Below, one piece after another: positions 12,460 through 24,440 of a stretch of 64,000 nt of DNA; positions within the stretch are counted from its first letter, which is position 1, and the number at the start of each line of letters is the position of its first letter. Location of the stretch: assembly GCA_038503035.1 (NCBI GenBank), contig JAVSML010000963.1, positions 1-64,000 of the forward strand, given 5' to 3'. The position numbers and the translations under genes were made by a program. This stretch comes from Crocodylus rhombifer. Taxonomy: Eukaryota > Chordata > Crocodylia > Crocodylidae. A model generated the notes under the pieces. It worked only from the letters and a program-made list of their open reading frames with translations, ran no database searches and was not told where the DNA came from.

Positions 12460-13583
12460 ACTGGTCCTAAACCCAACAGTATTCACAACTGACATCAATG
12501 ATCTGAAAGGATCAAATTATATTTGTATATGACACAAATATTGGTGGAGTGTGGTAAATATGATGAAGACAGGACAGTCATATCAAGGAATCAGGACTGC
12601 TTAATAAACTGAGACCATTTAAACAAAGCAGCCATACATCTAGCTAATACATCTAGGAACAAAGGGTTCACTACATGTTCATTAATGTGCTGTAGATAAT
12701 GTGCATTAAATCTAGTACCTCCATTGTGAGGTACTAGAAATATGTGCATTAGCCTATTTTAATACGCATTAGCTAGCTAAAGAACAATTTTTTGTGATGC
12801 TTTAATGCCCATTAAAATAAGCTAATGCACATTAAAACACACATGTAGATGTGCCCAAAGAGCTCAAGTCATATCTACAGAATGGGATATTGTAAAAGGG
12901 ACTCTGAAGAGGAATGAAGAAGTCATGCCAGATAAACAACTCAATATGAGCACCCCGTGTCATGCTGCGACAAAAATAGCTAAAACAATCTTGATTGTTT
13001 TAACTGGAGAGAAGGGAGTAGGAGTCAGGAGGTAATTTTACCTCTGTACTTGAGAGAGAGGTACTTAAAGATTTCATTGTGTTTCATGCTTGTCTTAAAA
13101 AGAATCATGAAAAACTAGAGAGATTGAGGAACAGAACCACCACAGTGATTTGAGAACTGGGGAAAAATCCCTAAAATGAGAGATTTAAGAAGCACATTTG
13201 GTTTAATTTATTCAAAAGAAAATTAAAAAGGGACCTGATTATCTTCCTGGAGAGAACATACTGGGTACTAAGGAGCTCTATTATCTAGCAAAGAAAGACA
13301 TAAAAAGTCAGTGTCTCATAGTAAAATAGAAAAGAGGTAAACATTTTTAACAGAGAATGCTTAACCATTGGAATAAATTACCAAAAAGCCTACCAAGAAA
13401 AGTACCCAGACTAAGCCCCATCCACCTGCTCCCATAATGCATGCTCCAGAGCCAGAACTGACTCAGTGAGGGTGTACCACTAGAACAAACTACCAAAGTG
13501 GTGGATTCTCACTCATCTGATGTCTTCACATCCAGATTGGATGCCTGTCAATAAGATCTGCTTTAGTCAACACCAGTAACTGG
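12460..13583 (+). mobile_element. Decayed CR1-type LINE, RT to 3' UTR (plus strand)
   Basis: In order it shows degenerate CR1 ORF2 text: a block about gacacaaatattggtgg, corresponding to the reverse-transcriptase ADDTK.GG region, then downstream words such as aaccattggaataaattacc and gtggtggattctcac, and finally the aagatctgcttta 3' part. Stops and indels are everywhere. A MITE at 12664-12856 is nested inside. Confidence 0.65.
12664..12856. mobile_element. MITE nested in the CR1 copy
   Basis: The left end gggttcactacatgttca faces tgtagatgtgccc at the right. Internally, ctagtacctccattgtgaggtactag forms a short hairpin. The aatgtgcatta / taatgcacatta words repeat in inverted order. Confidence 0.6.
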
Positions 13584-13641
13584 ACATAAAACAAGAACTA
13601 ATGAATGATTTCAACAGTGGTACCCTGCTCAGACACTGAGC

Positions 13642-13745
13642 CCAACTACTGGTGTTTGAGTAAAGCAGATCTTTCAGAACAGTATCCTGCCTGGATGATT
13701 TGAAGACATCAGGTGATTGAGAATCTACCACATCGGTAGCTTGTT
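13642..13745 (-). repeat. Inverted CR1 3' fragment
   Basis: It is the reverse complement, with mismatches, of 13484-13583. Shared words in the two orientations include ctggtgtt, agcagatct, gaagacatcag, gtgagaat and gtagtttgtt-like ends. The two pieces form a fold-back with a spacer of 58 bases. Confidence 0.7.
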
Positions 13746-14324
13746 TTAATGAAGCAACCTTGCTGAATCAGTTCTGGGTTTGAAGGAGCAGGAGGATGGG
13801 ATTTATTTTTGTTGGGAGTCTCACAAGTACCATGGAGGTAGGGTAGACCTGCCCTTTGAGAGTGGGACAATAGAGGGCAACAATTTCTTTTACAGACTGC
13901 TTGTCAGTATATCAAGACATGTAAAAGAGGAAATTGCATGTGCAAATCCACATGTAGGCAAGCACCCAATTGCATGTACAACTATGTTTGCATGTGTGAA
14001 TGCCTACTTTGAAGCCCATCTACACACAAAAGTGGCACTGTTTTAATTAAAATTAGTCTGAGGTCCTGTTAAATCAATGCAAACCCCTGTGGGGACATGC
14101 TTGAAAAAAATCAGTTTTTATTTAAATGGGTACACACAAAAAAGATTTGTGCTGGTTAAATAAAATGTGGTGTCTCTCTTCCACTGTACCAGATGCCCCC
14201 ATGGAAATGATATAAGTGAAACTAGACAGGAACTATGCACGTGAGAGACACATGAACACAAACAGGAACACAATTTTCATAGAATGACAACTCCCCCTGT
14301 GACCTCTCATTTCTTGTGCTCAAA

Positions 14325-14604
14325 GGGCAGCTATACATGTGCCCTGGGGTGGGGGTGCTTTAATTACAGTGGCTTCAAAAGCCGCTTTAATTAAACTGTC
14401 TGCAACATCATGTGTATTCAGTGTCCCACGTGTCGAAATGGTAGTGGGGATGCTTGAACTAAAGCTTGTTCAACAAGCTTTAGTTCAAGTGCCTCTGTCG
14501 CCATTTTGAAGCACTGGGACACTGAATAGATGTGATGTGGAGGCTGCTGGAGAGCATTAATTAGCACAAGTCAAAGCAGACATCTGGTATGCGTATAGGT
14601 GCCC
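14325..14604. mobile_element. Palindromic MITE with perfect 18-bp core hairpin
   Basis: The ends gggcagctatac and gtataggtgccc are inverted. The centre, cttgaactaaagcttgtt at 14453-14470, faces its exact complement at 14472-14489 across one base. Further out, attcagtgtcccac faces gggacactgaata. It is non-coding. Confidence 0.75.
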
Positions 14605-14924
14605 AATGGGCATTTACAAAACACCTCTAGAAGACGGGCCTGGGAACAGAAATTCATAAATATACTGGACAGTAAAAAAAGCTGTTCTTAATATAGATGG
14701 GGGCTTTATGGTTCTTTACAACCTTACAAATACTGCCAATCATCTCCCTGTACTGGTTTCACTGCCATTTCATTGCCTATTCTACTATGCTTCTTCTGCC
14801 ATATATGATGGTTCCTATTCAGGTACCTCTTCACTCCTAGCTCACAACCCTCCTCCATCCCTTCAACCAGACTGTTTGTATGAAGTTTTTTCTTTGGTAT
14901 TTAGCTCAGCCTGTTTCTGCTTCT

Positions 14925-15081
14925 CCTTCAGGCCTGAGGAATGGGACCTGATACCTGAAAGCATGTCCAACAGCTCTTGTGACTATATAGTTGTTCCAAT
15001 AAAAGATATTACAAAAAAACCCTTAGCTTCTGGACCTTTCCCAGAGCATCATGGCTACAAGACTCCAACCCTACTACTAGT
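14925..15081 (+). repeat. AATAAAAGATAT-box repeat (Penelope-like, putative), copy 1
   Basis: It contains the family order cctgaggaa ... cctgaaagc, then gttccaataaaagatatta, then catggctacaagactccaa. The same order occurs in ten other places in the window. A frame of 125 codons across it has no known domain. Confidence 0.55.
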
Positions 15082-16070
15082 TTAGTTAAAGTAATTTGAA
15101 AAACAAGCTAGTGAAAGCATTGCATATCTCGTGTAAAGGTGAAGACTTGGGCACAAATTTTCAACAACATACCCAAAGCGTTGGCCTTTATGTGTACCTG
15201 CTTCCAATGACAACTGATAAAGCCTTCACTACTGTCAGATGGAGAGAGAACTTGTCCTAAAATTTTTCAGAACTGGGCCGTTGAGACTGTTCACTTATGC
15301 CTGTCATCAGCAAGTCCTACACAAGCTAAATTTTGTGCTGGTTTTCCCTACCCGGAGAAACAAATTGGCTCTCAGTAGAACCCCTGTTTCTAATGCTGTT
15401 AACAATCAGCTAATTGCACTGTTACAGAGGTACGATTGCCCACTGTGCCACCCATTTAGCTAACACACGTCACTTCAAATTACAGATGCTCACAGCAAAG
15501 ATCCTAAAAATAGCGTCCTTCCAGGTGGTACAGCAGACGGGTCCAATTGCCGTCCATAATAGAACAAGTTAGACAGTCTCTTCAGAATATGCCTTCGGAG
15601 CAAAAACACCCTATTAAATTACTACAGCAGTGAGCTCTGTTGCTTTGCCATATGGGGAATAAGCAGGTATGTTGCTGCAAGTTACTTGATCCACCAGAAG
15701 TGAACTCAGCCACTGCAGTCCTGTGAAAACCCTAGGATCTGATCTGATGATTGATTTGCTGACAACATGACACAAGTAATAGAAAGAAAAGCAGGTGACT
15801 AACAAGTTAAATGTAGGATGTTGGGAGGCTTGAATCAGCAACAGATTAATAAGTCTTCTGGCCACCAGTTTAATTCTGGATTAGCATTGTAGCACCTGCA
15901 AGTTTTGAAAGCTGTATACAGAACTAGATTAAAGGAACTGGTGGTCTCAGACCAAAGCCTAGTGGGCTAGTGCCCTGACCTCCTAAAAGTGTCATTAATT
16001 GAACCCACTATTGACAGCTTCAGCAAGGCCTGAAAACATAATACTGACGGAGTACAGGCACAATCTAAAG
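15082..16070. other. Unassigned intergenic DNA
   Basis: No gene or repeat family recognised. Confidence 0.4.
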
Positions 16071-16420
16071 CAGCGGTGCCCAACCTTTTCACCCTGTGGG
16101 CTGGATGAGTGGTGCCAAATTGGTCCATGAGCCAGATCCAGTCTGCGGGCCTGATCCAGCCTACAGTACTCATCCAACCAGGGCTTGACCCAGCTGTGTA
16201 GGACTGGGGCTCAATCCAGCTATGCAGCAGTGGCATGGCTGGCACTCAATCCAGCTGTGCAGGAATGGCCTGGCTGGAGCCCAGTCTAGCCATGTGGGGC
16301 TGGCATGGCAGGGCCTGATGCAGATGTGTGGCACTGGTTTGGCCAAGCCCAGTCCAGCTGCATGAGGCCAGGGCTGATCCAGTCACATGGGGCTTGGAAA
16401 TTTGGCAACTGGGGAGCCAT
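16071..16420 (+). mobile_element. hAT-like element end with internal minisatellite
   Basis: It starts with cagcggtgcccaacctttt and gtgggctgga, a typical hAT-type terminus. It continues as an imperfect tandem array of roughly 35-40-bp units built on (a/c)cagctgtgcaggactgg and ggcctg(a/g)tccag words. No matching right terminus was found, so it is probably truncated. Confidence 0.5.
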
Positions 16421-17099
16421 GACAATGTTAATTACCACTGCTCCCCCACTGCCAAACTTCAGGACCCATGAGGAACCCTGGGGGCTGGATGCCATGACTC
16501 TGCAGGCCGAGCACCCATCCTCTCTTGCTCCTACTCGCATCCTCTCCCCCATCAGTTTGGAACCCAGTAGCCACAAGAAGACATAATTGCTGTTATTGCC
16601 CGACATGTGCCCATTCTGGGGATAAGCAGGGCACATCAGGCTGCTTTGTAGTCAGGCTTGTGCTACATTTGATGCCATTTTTTTTTTAATTCAGCAATTA
16701 ACAGAGGGGGCTGGGGAGGCTGTTGCAATGCATATCCTGTGCACATATATCCCCACATAAAAAAAACAAAAGAATTCACACCCCAGCCTGTAAGCAGCCT
16801 TTTTGTGACTGGAATAACAGTCATTGAAGTAAACAATGACACCATGCTCCCTCCCCAGCTTTTACCCCATGTTCTGCTGAGATCTTTAGGAAGCTCCATT
16901 CTACTGTCAGCACTTAGCACAGAGGTCAAATTGGAAGCCCTTCACACATTTTTCCCAGTGACTGCCACCCTTGCAAGGACAGCAATTGCTTTAGCTAACC
17001 CAGTGCTTCTGGAGCAGGACAGCCCCTAGGCTCGTTGTAAGACACACATTTGACATTCTTGCAGTCACTCCATCATCAGCCTGATCAATTACTTCTACT

Positions 17100-18070
17100 C
17101 ATACCCCTTACTAATGAGTCAAGGATTTCTCTGGCTTCGTGAAATGTACAGCAGCACATTTCTCTATGGGACCTGGGGATTTCACCCTGACTTCAGAGCT
17201 CTTCTGCTCCAGGATGGTGGAATTTAGAAGATATAGAATGAGTCTGACATGACTCACCCCGAGGAAAGAAAGAAAGATTCTATGCTTGAGCCCATAGATC
17301 CTGATGATGATAATGTAGCACACTTTAATCTCTGCCCGGTAATGAGGGTGCAGTGCAAATACCCCATCCTGTAGGCAGTATCTGATAATAAAGGTAATCC
17401 CAAGAGTGATGCCACACAGTGTAGACACTGCTTGACAGCAAGGCAGCAAAGGTGGTAAATGTAGTAATAAGCCTGCCCTGTATTTTCCTCTTCTTGGCGA
17501 GTGTCTTGTGGGTTTGAATATTAAGCCTTCTTTGACCCCTGGCTTTCATCTCTGATCATTTTCCTGCTTCTCCTTCTTCAGGCAGATCAGACAATGCTGC
17601 TGCCCCATGGTGCTGACACAAGGCCATTCCCCTTGATTCACCTTGCAGTAGTGAGACAGAGGGTGCCATTCAGAGCTCTCACCTGCTTGCTCTGTGGTGA
17701 CCAGACTAGAGATGCTCCTAACACTTGCCCTGCTTTGAAACAAGATTAGATTTTCTAAAAGAAATTGGTCTTTTAAAAAAAGACTTTCTAAATCAACCGC
17801 AAGTTGCTGGGAATTACTGCATGAATTCTATGGCATGAGTCACACAGAAATTCAGCCCAAATAACCATAACTCTTCCATCTATTGCACTGCATTGTGCTG
17901 TGACATACAGAGGTACTTCTACTGCCCTCAGCACCATAGCATCTGAATGTCTTCCCATTGGATGTTGAGCAAAGTGACAGCCATGTGAGGTCTGTTCTTC
18001 CCTCACCCCTTCCTGGTAGGTCTTCAAGACTATGATCTGTGAAGAAAAGGGTACACTGATGACAGAGTCT
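17100..18070 (-). pseudogene. Connexin (gap-junction protein)-like pseudogene
   Basis: Connexins are four-pass membrane proteins that form gap junctions. On the minus strand, pieces resembling a connexin occur in the right order but in different frames. A first-extracellular-loop-like piece (IIVLKTYQEGVREEQTS, then HGCHFAQHPMG) resembles the IxVLxxxxEexWxDEQxxFxC..QPGC stretch. Next comes KRKIQGRLITTF, like the start of the third membrane segment, then GITFIIRYCLQDGVFALHPH, like its end. Last is a segment with HRIFLSFLGV, like the EKTIF start of the fourth segment. Two of the loop cysteines are missing, and at least one frameshift lies near 17440-17480. No CpG island or start codon context is preserved. 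The assignment is by eye and no subtype is claimed; a chance resemblance is possible. Confidence 0.45.
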
Positions 18071-18579
18071 TTGCTCAGAAGGAAGAAGCTGGTCAACCCA
18101 GCTAAAAGAATTATGTATTAGCATCCCCTAAATGCCATGATACCACTGCAGAATTAAACCATGCCCGTTCACCAAGATGACGGAGGAAAAATAAATGCAA
18201 ATTGAACTGAACAGAACTCCTCTGTCGGTCTAAGCCAAGTTTATAATTGCATATGCTATTTTATCGAGTTTTGAACCCTGCACTTCAATGGGGAAAGTTA
18301 GCAAGAGTAAGCCTCAAACCAACATGAGTGCAATGAAATTTATGAATGTTTATATGCAAAAAAAAGTCACCAGCTGGAACACTCCCCAGTGTTACCTGTC
18401 AGCTCTGTCTTCCTGAGGGAGGCCTGGCACCCACTTGCTGGACTTACAACGGACTTTTTCTATTCCCCTCCACACACACCTCATCTAACCAAAACTAAGC
18501 AGAAGAAAAGTTTAATAGGCATCTCGGGCCATACATTCCCCAGTCCCACTATGGGAAGCCTATTTAAATTTGATTGACT

Positions 18580-20100
18580 AAAACTCGGTTGCCGGGTTAG
18601 GGAATGCTGAGGCAAAGAAACTGAGTCAGAGGGGGTATGGGCAACATTTAAACAATGGTTAAGGGTTCATCACAGCGTCCAGCCCGTTGGAACCCTGACC
18701 ACAAGTGTTGTCATACTTTTCCCAGGATGACTGGTGGAAGTCCTCCCCACAACGTTTATGAACACTTCAAGTAATCCCCTTAAGTTTGTTAAAAGACTAC
18801 AGTAAAACCTGAGAGTTATGCTAAACTGAGGCTTATTCACAACAGGTAAAATACAAAACACTGATGCTGACTTCACAGTACAAGCATAGCTAGGTCATCT
18901 AAGAAAAGCCCTTCCAGTATATTCATAATAATTTCAAGCTAGCTCCTAGGTGTCTGGTTTATCCTTAAAACTTAATGTTTTTCCTGGTTGTTAATCAGTT
19001 TCTTGAAATGTTCCAAACCCAGATAACCCCTTGTCACTGAGAAAGGTAATTCATTTAAATTTAAAAACTGTTTATATAACAGGATTTTCCCTGTCAATTA
19101 TGGCTTAGAACCCTCTTGGTTTACACAATTAAAAGAAGAGGCTAAACTAGGGGTATAAGAAAGCTGTAAAAGTAGCAAACAGTGTGCTTCGAAGGAGAGA
19201 CATCTCTCTGACACCCTCTCGAGAAGCTGGGAGAAACAAATCGTCTCCCTTCAAGGATCATGCTGAGAACTTTGCTTGTCAACAAATCACCCGAGTGCCT
19301 TGGAACGGGGAGATCCCAGTTCTCACTCTCTCTCTAGACGTAGCTTTCTGAACCTGAATTGTATTAGTTAAGCTTGAGCTAAGTTTCCCCAACTACTCAA
19401 TGAAACCAGGGTAATATTGTAATTGTTTTGTTTGTTTTTCCTTTCATGGCTATTATTACTAGTACCATTATATATATTTCATATATGTAGCAATAAATAA
19501 CTTTTATAGTCAAACTAGTAGTAACTGGGAATATTTTTCCTTCTCTACTTTCCCTTCCCCACTCGCTCTGCAGCAACACTTCTTTTACCTAAGCCAAAGA
19601 TCCCTGTGAAGCCCAGAAATACTGTGGGGTCTGCTCATCAAGAGGCTACCACTAATAGGACAGTTAGGGCAAAAATTTGGGACGTGCTAAGTTTGAGACA
19701 CATAAGGAGATCAGCTTGTACAGGCTGATTGACCCAGTTTGGCTCAGACATACCCTAATGAATTGAATGCTGGCCCATGAGTGTCAGCTAGACACCCAGC
19801 TGGATTCAGAAGTATTCTGTTCACCTGCGTGCTTCTGTCTGACTGCATTTTATTGTTACCTTAATTAACTGATTCCTGGCATATGAGGGTGTCAGCCTGT
19901 CCATGCTGATCAACCCAGTCAGGTCAGGCATGTCACGTTAATCTGTGTGTGTGTATTTCACTGATTTGGTGGCTGAAGGAACCCAGCCCCATTGAAACTG
20001 AGTCCTGCAAGATAGCTCCATTGGGGGTGAGGACTTACAGAAGGGAGGGATACAGCTCCGTATGGAAATACTGGTACACACAAGCAGCACATTGACAGAA
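18580..20100 (+). mobile_element. LTR-like retroelement segment
   Basis: In one direction the segment has a TATA-like box (gggtataagaaag at about 19151) and a polyadenylation-type aataaata at about 19490, with T-rich sequence beyond, an order like an LTR. Two related blocks (around 19710-19760 and 19890-19940; tcagcttgtacaggctgatt and tcagcctgtccatgctgat) are internal repeats. I associate this text with repeated reptilian sequence but could not fix its ends or target duplication. Confidence 0.35.
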
Positions 20101-20449
20101 TTACAAAGACCCTAGAAACATATCCTTAATAAATAAGTACACCCCAAAGTGATGGGCAAATCTGGTAACACCAGTCAGGCTGCTGATTTGTTCTGCCTAA
20201 TCAGCAACAACTTGCCTGAGTGGATGATATATCTATACCCTGTTTGAAGGGGGCATTTTAAAGCCCTTGGGCAGAATTGTGGCTTGCTTGTCATTTTTTG
20301 TTTAATGCTGCCCTTTTTGGAATCTTGCCTTTTGTTAGAAAGAAGTAAGTTGCAAATCATCATAGTTGTGAAGTGAAGCTATGATACAGCAGAGTCTTTC
20401 TGAAACAATAGCACAGAGGGGTGAAGAGCCTCAGGTCTCTTAAGGAATC

Positions 20450-20560
20450 AAAACTTGTGGAAGAGGTGATATCTTTTATTAGACCAACTAGATATTCGCA
20501 AACAAATTATTTTATTTATTTGCAAGCTTTTGGGTACAGACACTCTTCATCAGGCATAGG
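20450..20560 (-). repeat. AATAAAAGATAT-box repeat (Penelope-like, putative), copy 2
   Basis: The plus strand reads gatatcttttattagaccaa, then gcaagcttttgggtacaga, then ctcttcatcagg. In the reverse direction this is ctgatgaagag ... ccaaaagcttgc followed by the aataaaagatatc box. It is a decayed version of the hammerhead-like arrangement best seen at 45395-45428. Confidence 0.6.
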
Positions 20561-20883
20561 AGAGAGCAGAGATTGTAAAAGTTCTCCTAGATAGAAATGA
20601 AAATTCATATTACACAGGAGAGCAGAAGGTGTGGTAAAGTCTCCTGTTTGGAATAGTTCATTTTGTCCAGATTAGGCACAGAGAAAGGTTGAAAAAATCT
20701 TTTTACCTTGAAGTTGGTAAGCAGGATGTAGAAGCATATCTCCTTCAGGTTATGATGTTTTTTGCAGAAGAGTGGGAAAATGGCAAGCTCTTCTGGGCAG
20801 GAATTTCTTTTGTGGTGGGGTATCTGTGTGTCTGTGAGATGCAAATCCACTCCAACAATGGCAGGAGCCTAGTGTTGGCATAT

Positions 20884-20945
20884 AGGTGGTAAAATGCTTC
20901 CTTCTTGTAAAAGTCAGTATTTCAGGTGGTAAAATGCTTCCTTCT
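20884..20945. repeat. 22-bp direct repeat, 40-bp period
   Basis: aggtggtaaaatgcttcctt plus ct occurs at 20884-20905 and again, identically, at 20924-20945. Confidence 0.9.
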
Positions 20946-22710
20946 CCAGGTATCTTAATAAGGTTTTAACTCTGAGGCCCCCCGCTCTGTTGTCTCCATT
21001 GATATCCCCCAGGAGAGGACTGTGTGTGTGGTGGGAGAACAGTAAATTGGGTGCAAAACACTCATACCCCAAGTAGAAGCATGTTGGAAAAGGGAGTAAG
21101 CAGAAGCGTACGTGCACACACTTTTGGGGGGTGGAGGGAACAGAGAGGCCAATCCTGAAGCTCCTGTAGGGAGAAGGAATTCCCAGTCTGTTGCTTGCCT
21201 GAAAGAGGATGTGGGACTCTGAAAAGTACTAATCCAAGCTGGAACAGAAGCAAAGAAATGAGGTTGAGAAATATCAATAGTTATTATGTGTGCATGGACC
21301 ACAGAAGTTTTTGGCAAGGTCCTTATTTCAGTAAAAAAAAAACACTTTGTAATTTAATAGAAAAATATGTTCTGTTGTTAATTTAGGATAAATGTATACG
21401 TTTGTGGATGATCAGTAAGCAACATTGGTATGTATAGATACCCTTTTTATAGTTCTGTTCCAGAGGTTTTCGTGCTTTGCTTAAGTTTTAGCAGCACAGG
21501 TACAAAACCAGAATTTACAGTACTTTGGATCAGCAGCATGATTGCTAAGTTGTGTGAAAGAAACATTTCTTGTACAGTGAGCTCTTCTTTGGGCATAGGC
21601 AGATAGTAAGGGAGATGGATGCCTGACACCCTGGTGATATACTATGTGCAACAGATAGGAGGACATTTCCAGCTCACCACTGCTTCTGCTACACGAAAAT
21701 GCTTTTGTGATGACTAACAGAAAACTTCAGCCCACCATGCAGTCCCCAGGATAAGCTTCTGTAACTCTGCATTGCCGAACATGCCAAAAAGTATGCTTAC
21801 CTGTCAGTACTAGCTGGGATCTGGCCCTTACATCCTGGATTTCAGTCCCAAAATGCTATAATAGTTTAAACCCAATCTGACATTGGTTTTAAATGTCCTG
21901 ATTCAAATGGGCACCTAATGGCACATTTCATATGCTAAGTTTCAGGCAAAGATATACCTAGATATACATTTCCATTTCCATCCTTGCACCCATGAAATAA
22001 AGATTATTTCCATGAGGAAGGATTTCAAAAGTATCTGAAGAAGGAAAAGGTGTAGCTTAACTGAGGTTAAGAACTCAGTTCAGAGTGAAGTACCTGATAA
22101 TCAAGTGTAATTCCATGATATTTATTAAACATTGCAGGGTGGTGCTTGGACATATGTGATATGGCAAACTTGGAAAGGTCATTTAACAATCAAATAACAG
22201 AAAGAGGAAATCTCAGGATACATGTCCCTGCTCCTTGGAGGCTTCTGATGAAACTAGGTAATGAGGAGGTTGCACTCTGTGCACGTTGTTGGAATTAATC
22301 TTTTGTATGTGTTTGTCATTCACAAAGTCCTACGCACCCTACCTGCTTTGAGTGAGATGCTTTTGATGAATGAATAAAATCTGTTTTTCTCCCATTATTG
22401 ACATCAAGATGAGCATTAGTAAATGGGTTTTTGTGCCTGAGCTTTCCTTGCAAAATTTTACAAGGCTGATTCACTGAATATTTCTCTGGGGCTCACATAC
22501 GTTAAAGAAGCTCCTACAACAGCATGAATATGGCCCACTGTATTTAATGACTTAGGTAACGATGCTCCTAACTTGTCTTTTCTTCCTTAGCAATGCAAAA
22601 TTTTGCATTTGGAAAATAATATATTTTTCTTAGTTTGTAGCACATCTTCAGAACACAACCCCTTCTTCTCCTCCAAATACTCAGTATTTGCCTAGGTATC
22701 TACTATGTGA

Positions 22711-22806
22711 GAAGCAAGGATTCCTGTGGCTGATACATTTTATTGGACCAACTGCACAGTTGGGATAAAGTTAGACAAGCTTTGCAAGGCATTCTTCATC
22801 AGGTCA
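22711..22806 (-). repeat. AATAAAAGATAT-box repeat (Penelope-like, putative), copy 3
   Basis: tacattttattggaccaact, gttgggataaagttagac, aagctttgc and ttcttcatcagg appear in the family order on the plus strand, so the element points to the minus strand. Confidence 0.55.
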
Positions 22807-24358
22807 TTAGATTTCACCTACAGAAATCTACTAGATACCAAACAGAGAGATCTTATGCTTCAAAATGGAAAAATCCTGCAGATTACATGACCACATTATA
22901 CTACTTTTGACAGTAAAGGAAAGGATGCAGAGGACATTTGAAAATCAGTCCTTCCAAAATTTGGAGCATGCACAGCCATGTTCATAACCACATGCAGCCT
23001 ACACTTGTATTGGAGAGTACAGCCTTATGCCCCCACTGCACTTTGCACAACAAGGCCCAAATATTTCTGAAAAGCTATCACAAGTGATGTTATTCTATCT
23101 GGTCTCGAGTGGCCCTGGTGCAGTAGAATTCCACAAGTGAAAGGAAAAGCAATTTCTGTGCAATACCCAAGAAGAAATCACTTCTTGTAGACACTAGACA
23201 GTGTCTTTCCCACTAAATTAAACTATCTCCAATAAATAAACCGGAGCCAATGACAAAAAAGATTTATGGCTGCTCTTCTTAATTTCAGGCTGCTTCTTCC
23301 AATACCAGTAGGCAAACTCGTGTAGCCAAGGAAGACAAGCTTTGCCTCTTCTATTTGGAGTTCAAATGCTGTGTATTCCAGCTTTAATATATATTTTTAC
23401 CTGCCAGTTTTTCTTGTCCACTTTTGGAAGGCATCAGTAGCTGACTGTGAATAGATCTCTTGTTCTGGATAAGTAGAGACCACTCTAAAATCATCTCTTA
23501 TGGAGGAAATACAAGACTAGAAAGCAAATATGATCATTCTGCATACTCTCTGTAATGTTGCTTGTGTATGAGCGGGGCATGACCCCCAGAATACAATCAC
23601 AATACAAAATAACATAAATAATTATTCTCATCATTCCTTTTACTTTTCAAACTTAGTTATTCTTTTTCAACCTCTCAAAACACACATAAATGAATGGCAT
23701 AGGTTAGCATTGTTTTTTTCAATATTTTTTTACTCTTACTTTTATAGTAAATGTAACAGGATCAGGAAAAAGTTGTAACTTTATATAAGGGTTTGCCAAC
23801 CTGAACATTTGAGAAATGTGGTTTTACATCATATGCGATAAAATGGAAGCTTCTGAAAAGTCTCCAATCTTCCAGTTTGGCCTTACGCCTGATCTCTGTT
23901 CAGATAGCAGAAATATCTCTTAAAATTAGAATGTGCTTGATTACCTCCAGAGCTTATGTAAAATGACATCTTGAGCTTTTCGTTGACACCATGCCACTGT
24001 TAAATGCTGATGCAAATGTGTTAGCACGCCCTGCCTTTGGAATGCTAAAAAAGAAACACACAATACCTTGTATTCCAGATGGCATTCCATCCATCACACT
24101 TTTTTTGGTGCTGAGAATATTAATGAGAGATTTGATTCTTAAAGTCCTTGACTGTTCAGTTTCAATACAACCCCTGAAAACAACAATAAAGAAGACTGAA
24201 GAGGGGTATAAACTCTTACCTTGTGCCAGTGGATGTCAGGGAACAAAGCAACCAAAATCTCTGGAATTGCACTGGTGGAAAACCTGTTGCAAGTGAGATC
24301 AGAATTAGACTCAGATTCTGGAATGAGCAACTGGTGAGGTCTCCCCATTTTCAAAGAG

Positions 24359-24440
24359 CAACTAAATTAAATTGAATTAGTTTCAAACAACAAGTAAATT
24401 AAACTGAATTAGTTTCAAACAGCAACTGAATTAAACTGCT
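24359..24440. repeat. AT-rich tandem repeat, about 32-bp unit
   Basis: Two and a half copies of a unit like caactaaattaaattgaatt followed by agtttcaaaca, with few mismatches. Confidence 0.85.

Noticed and set aside
14708..15085. 125-codon plus-strand frame
   Set aside because: Its second half is the dispersed AATAAAAGATAT repeat; no domain or exon context.
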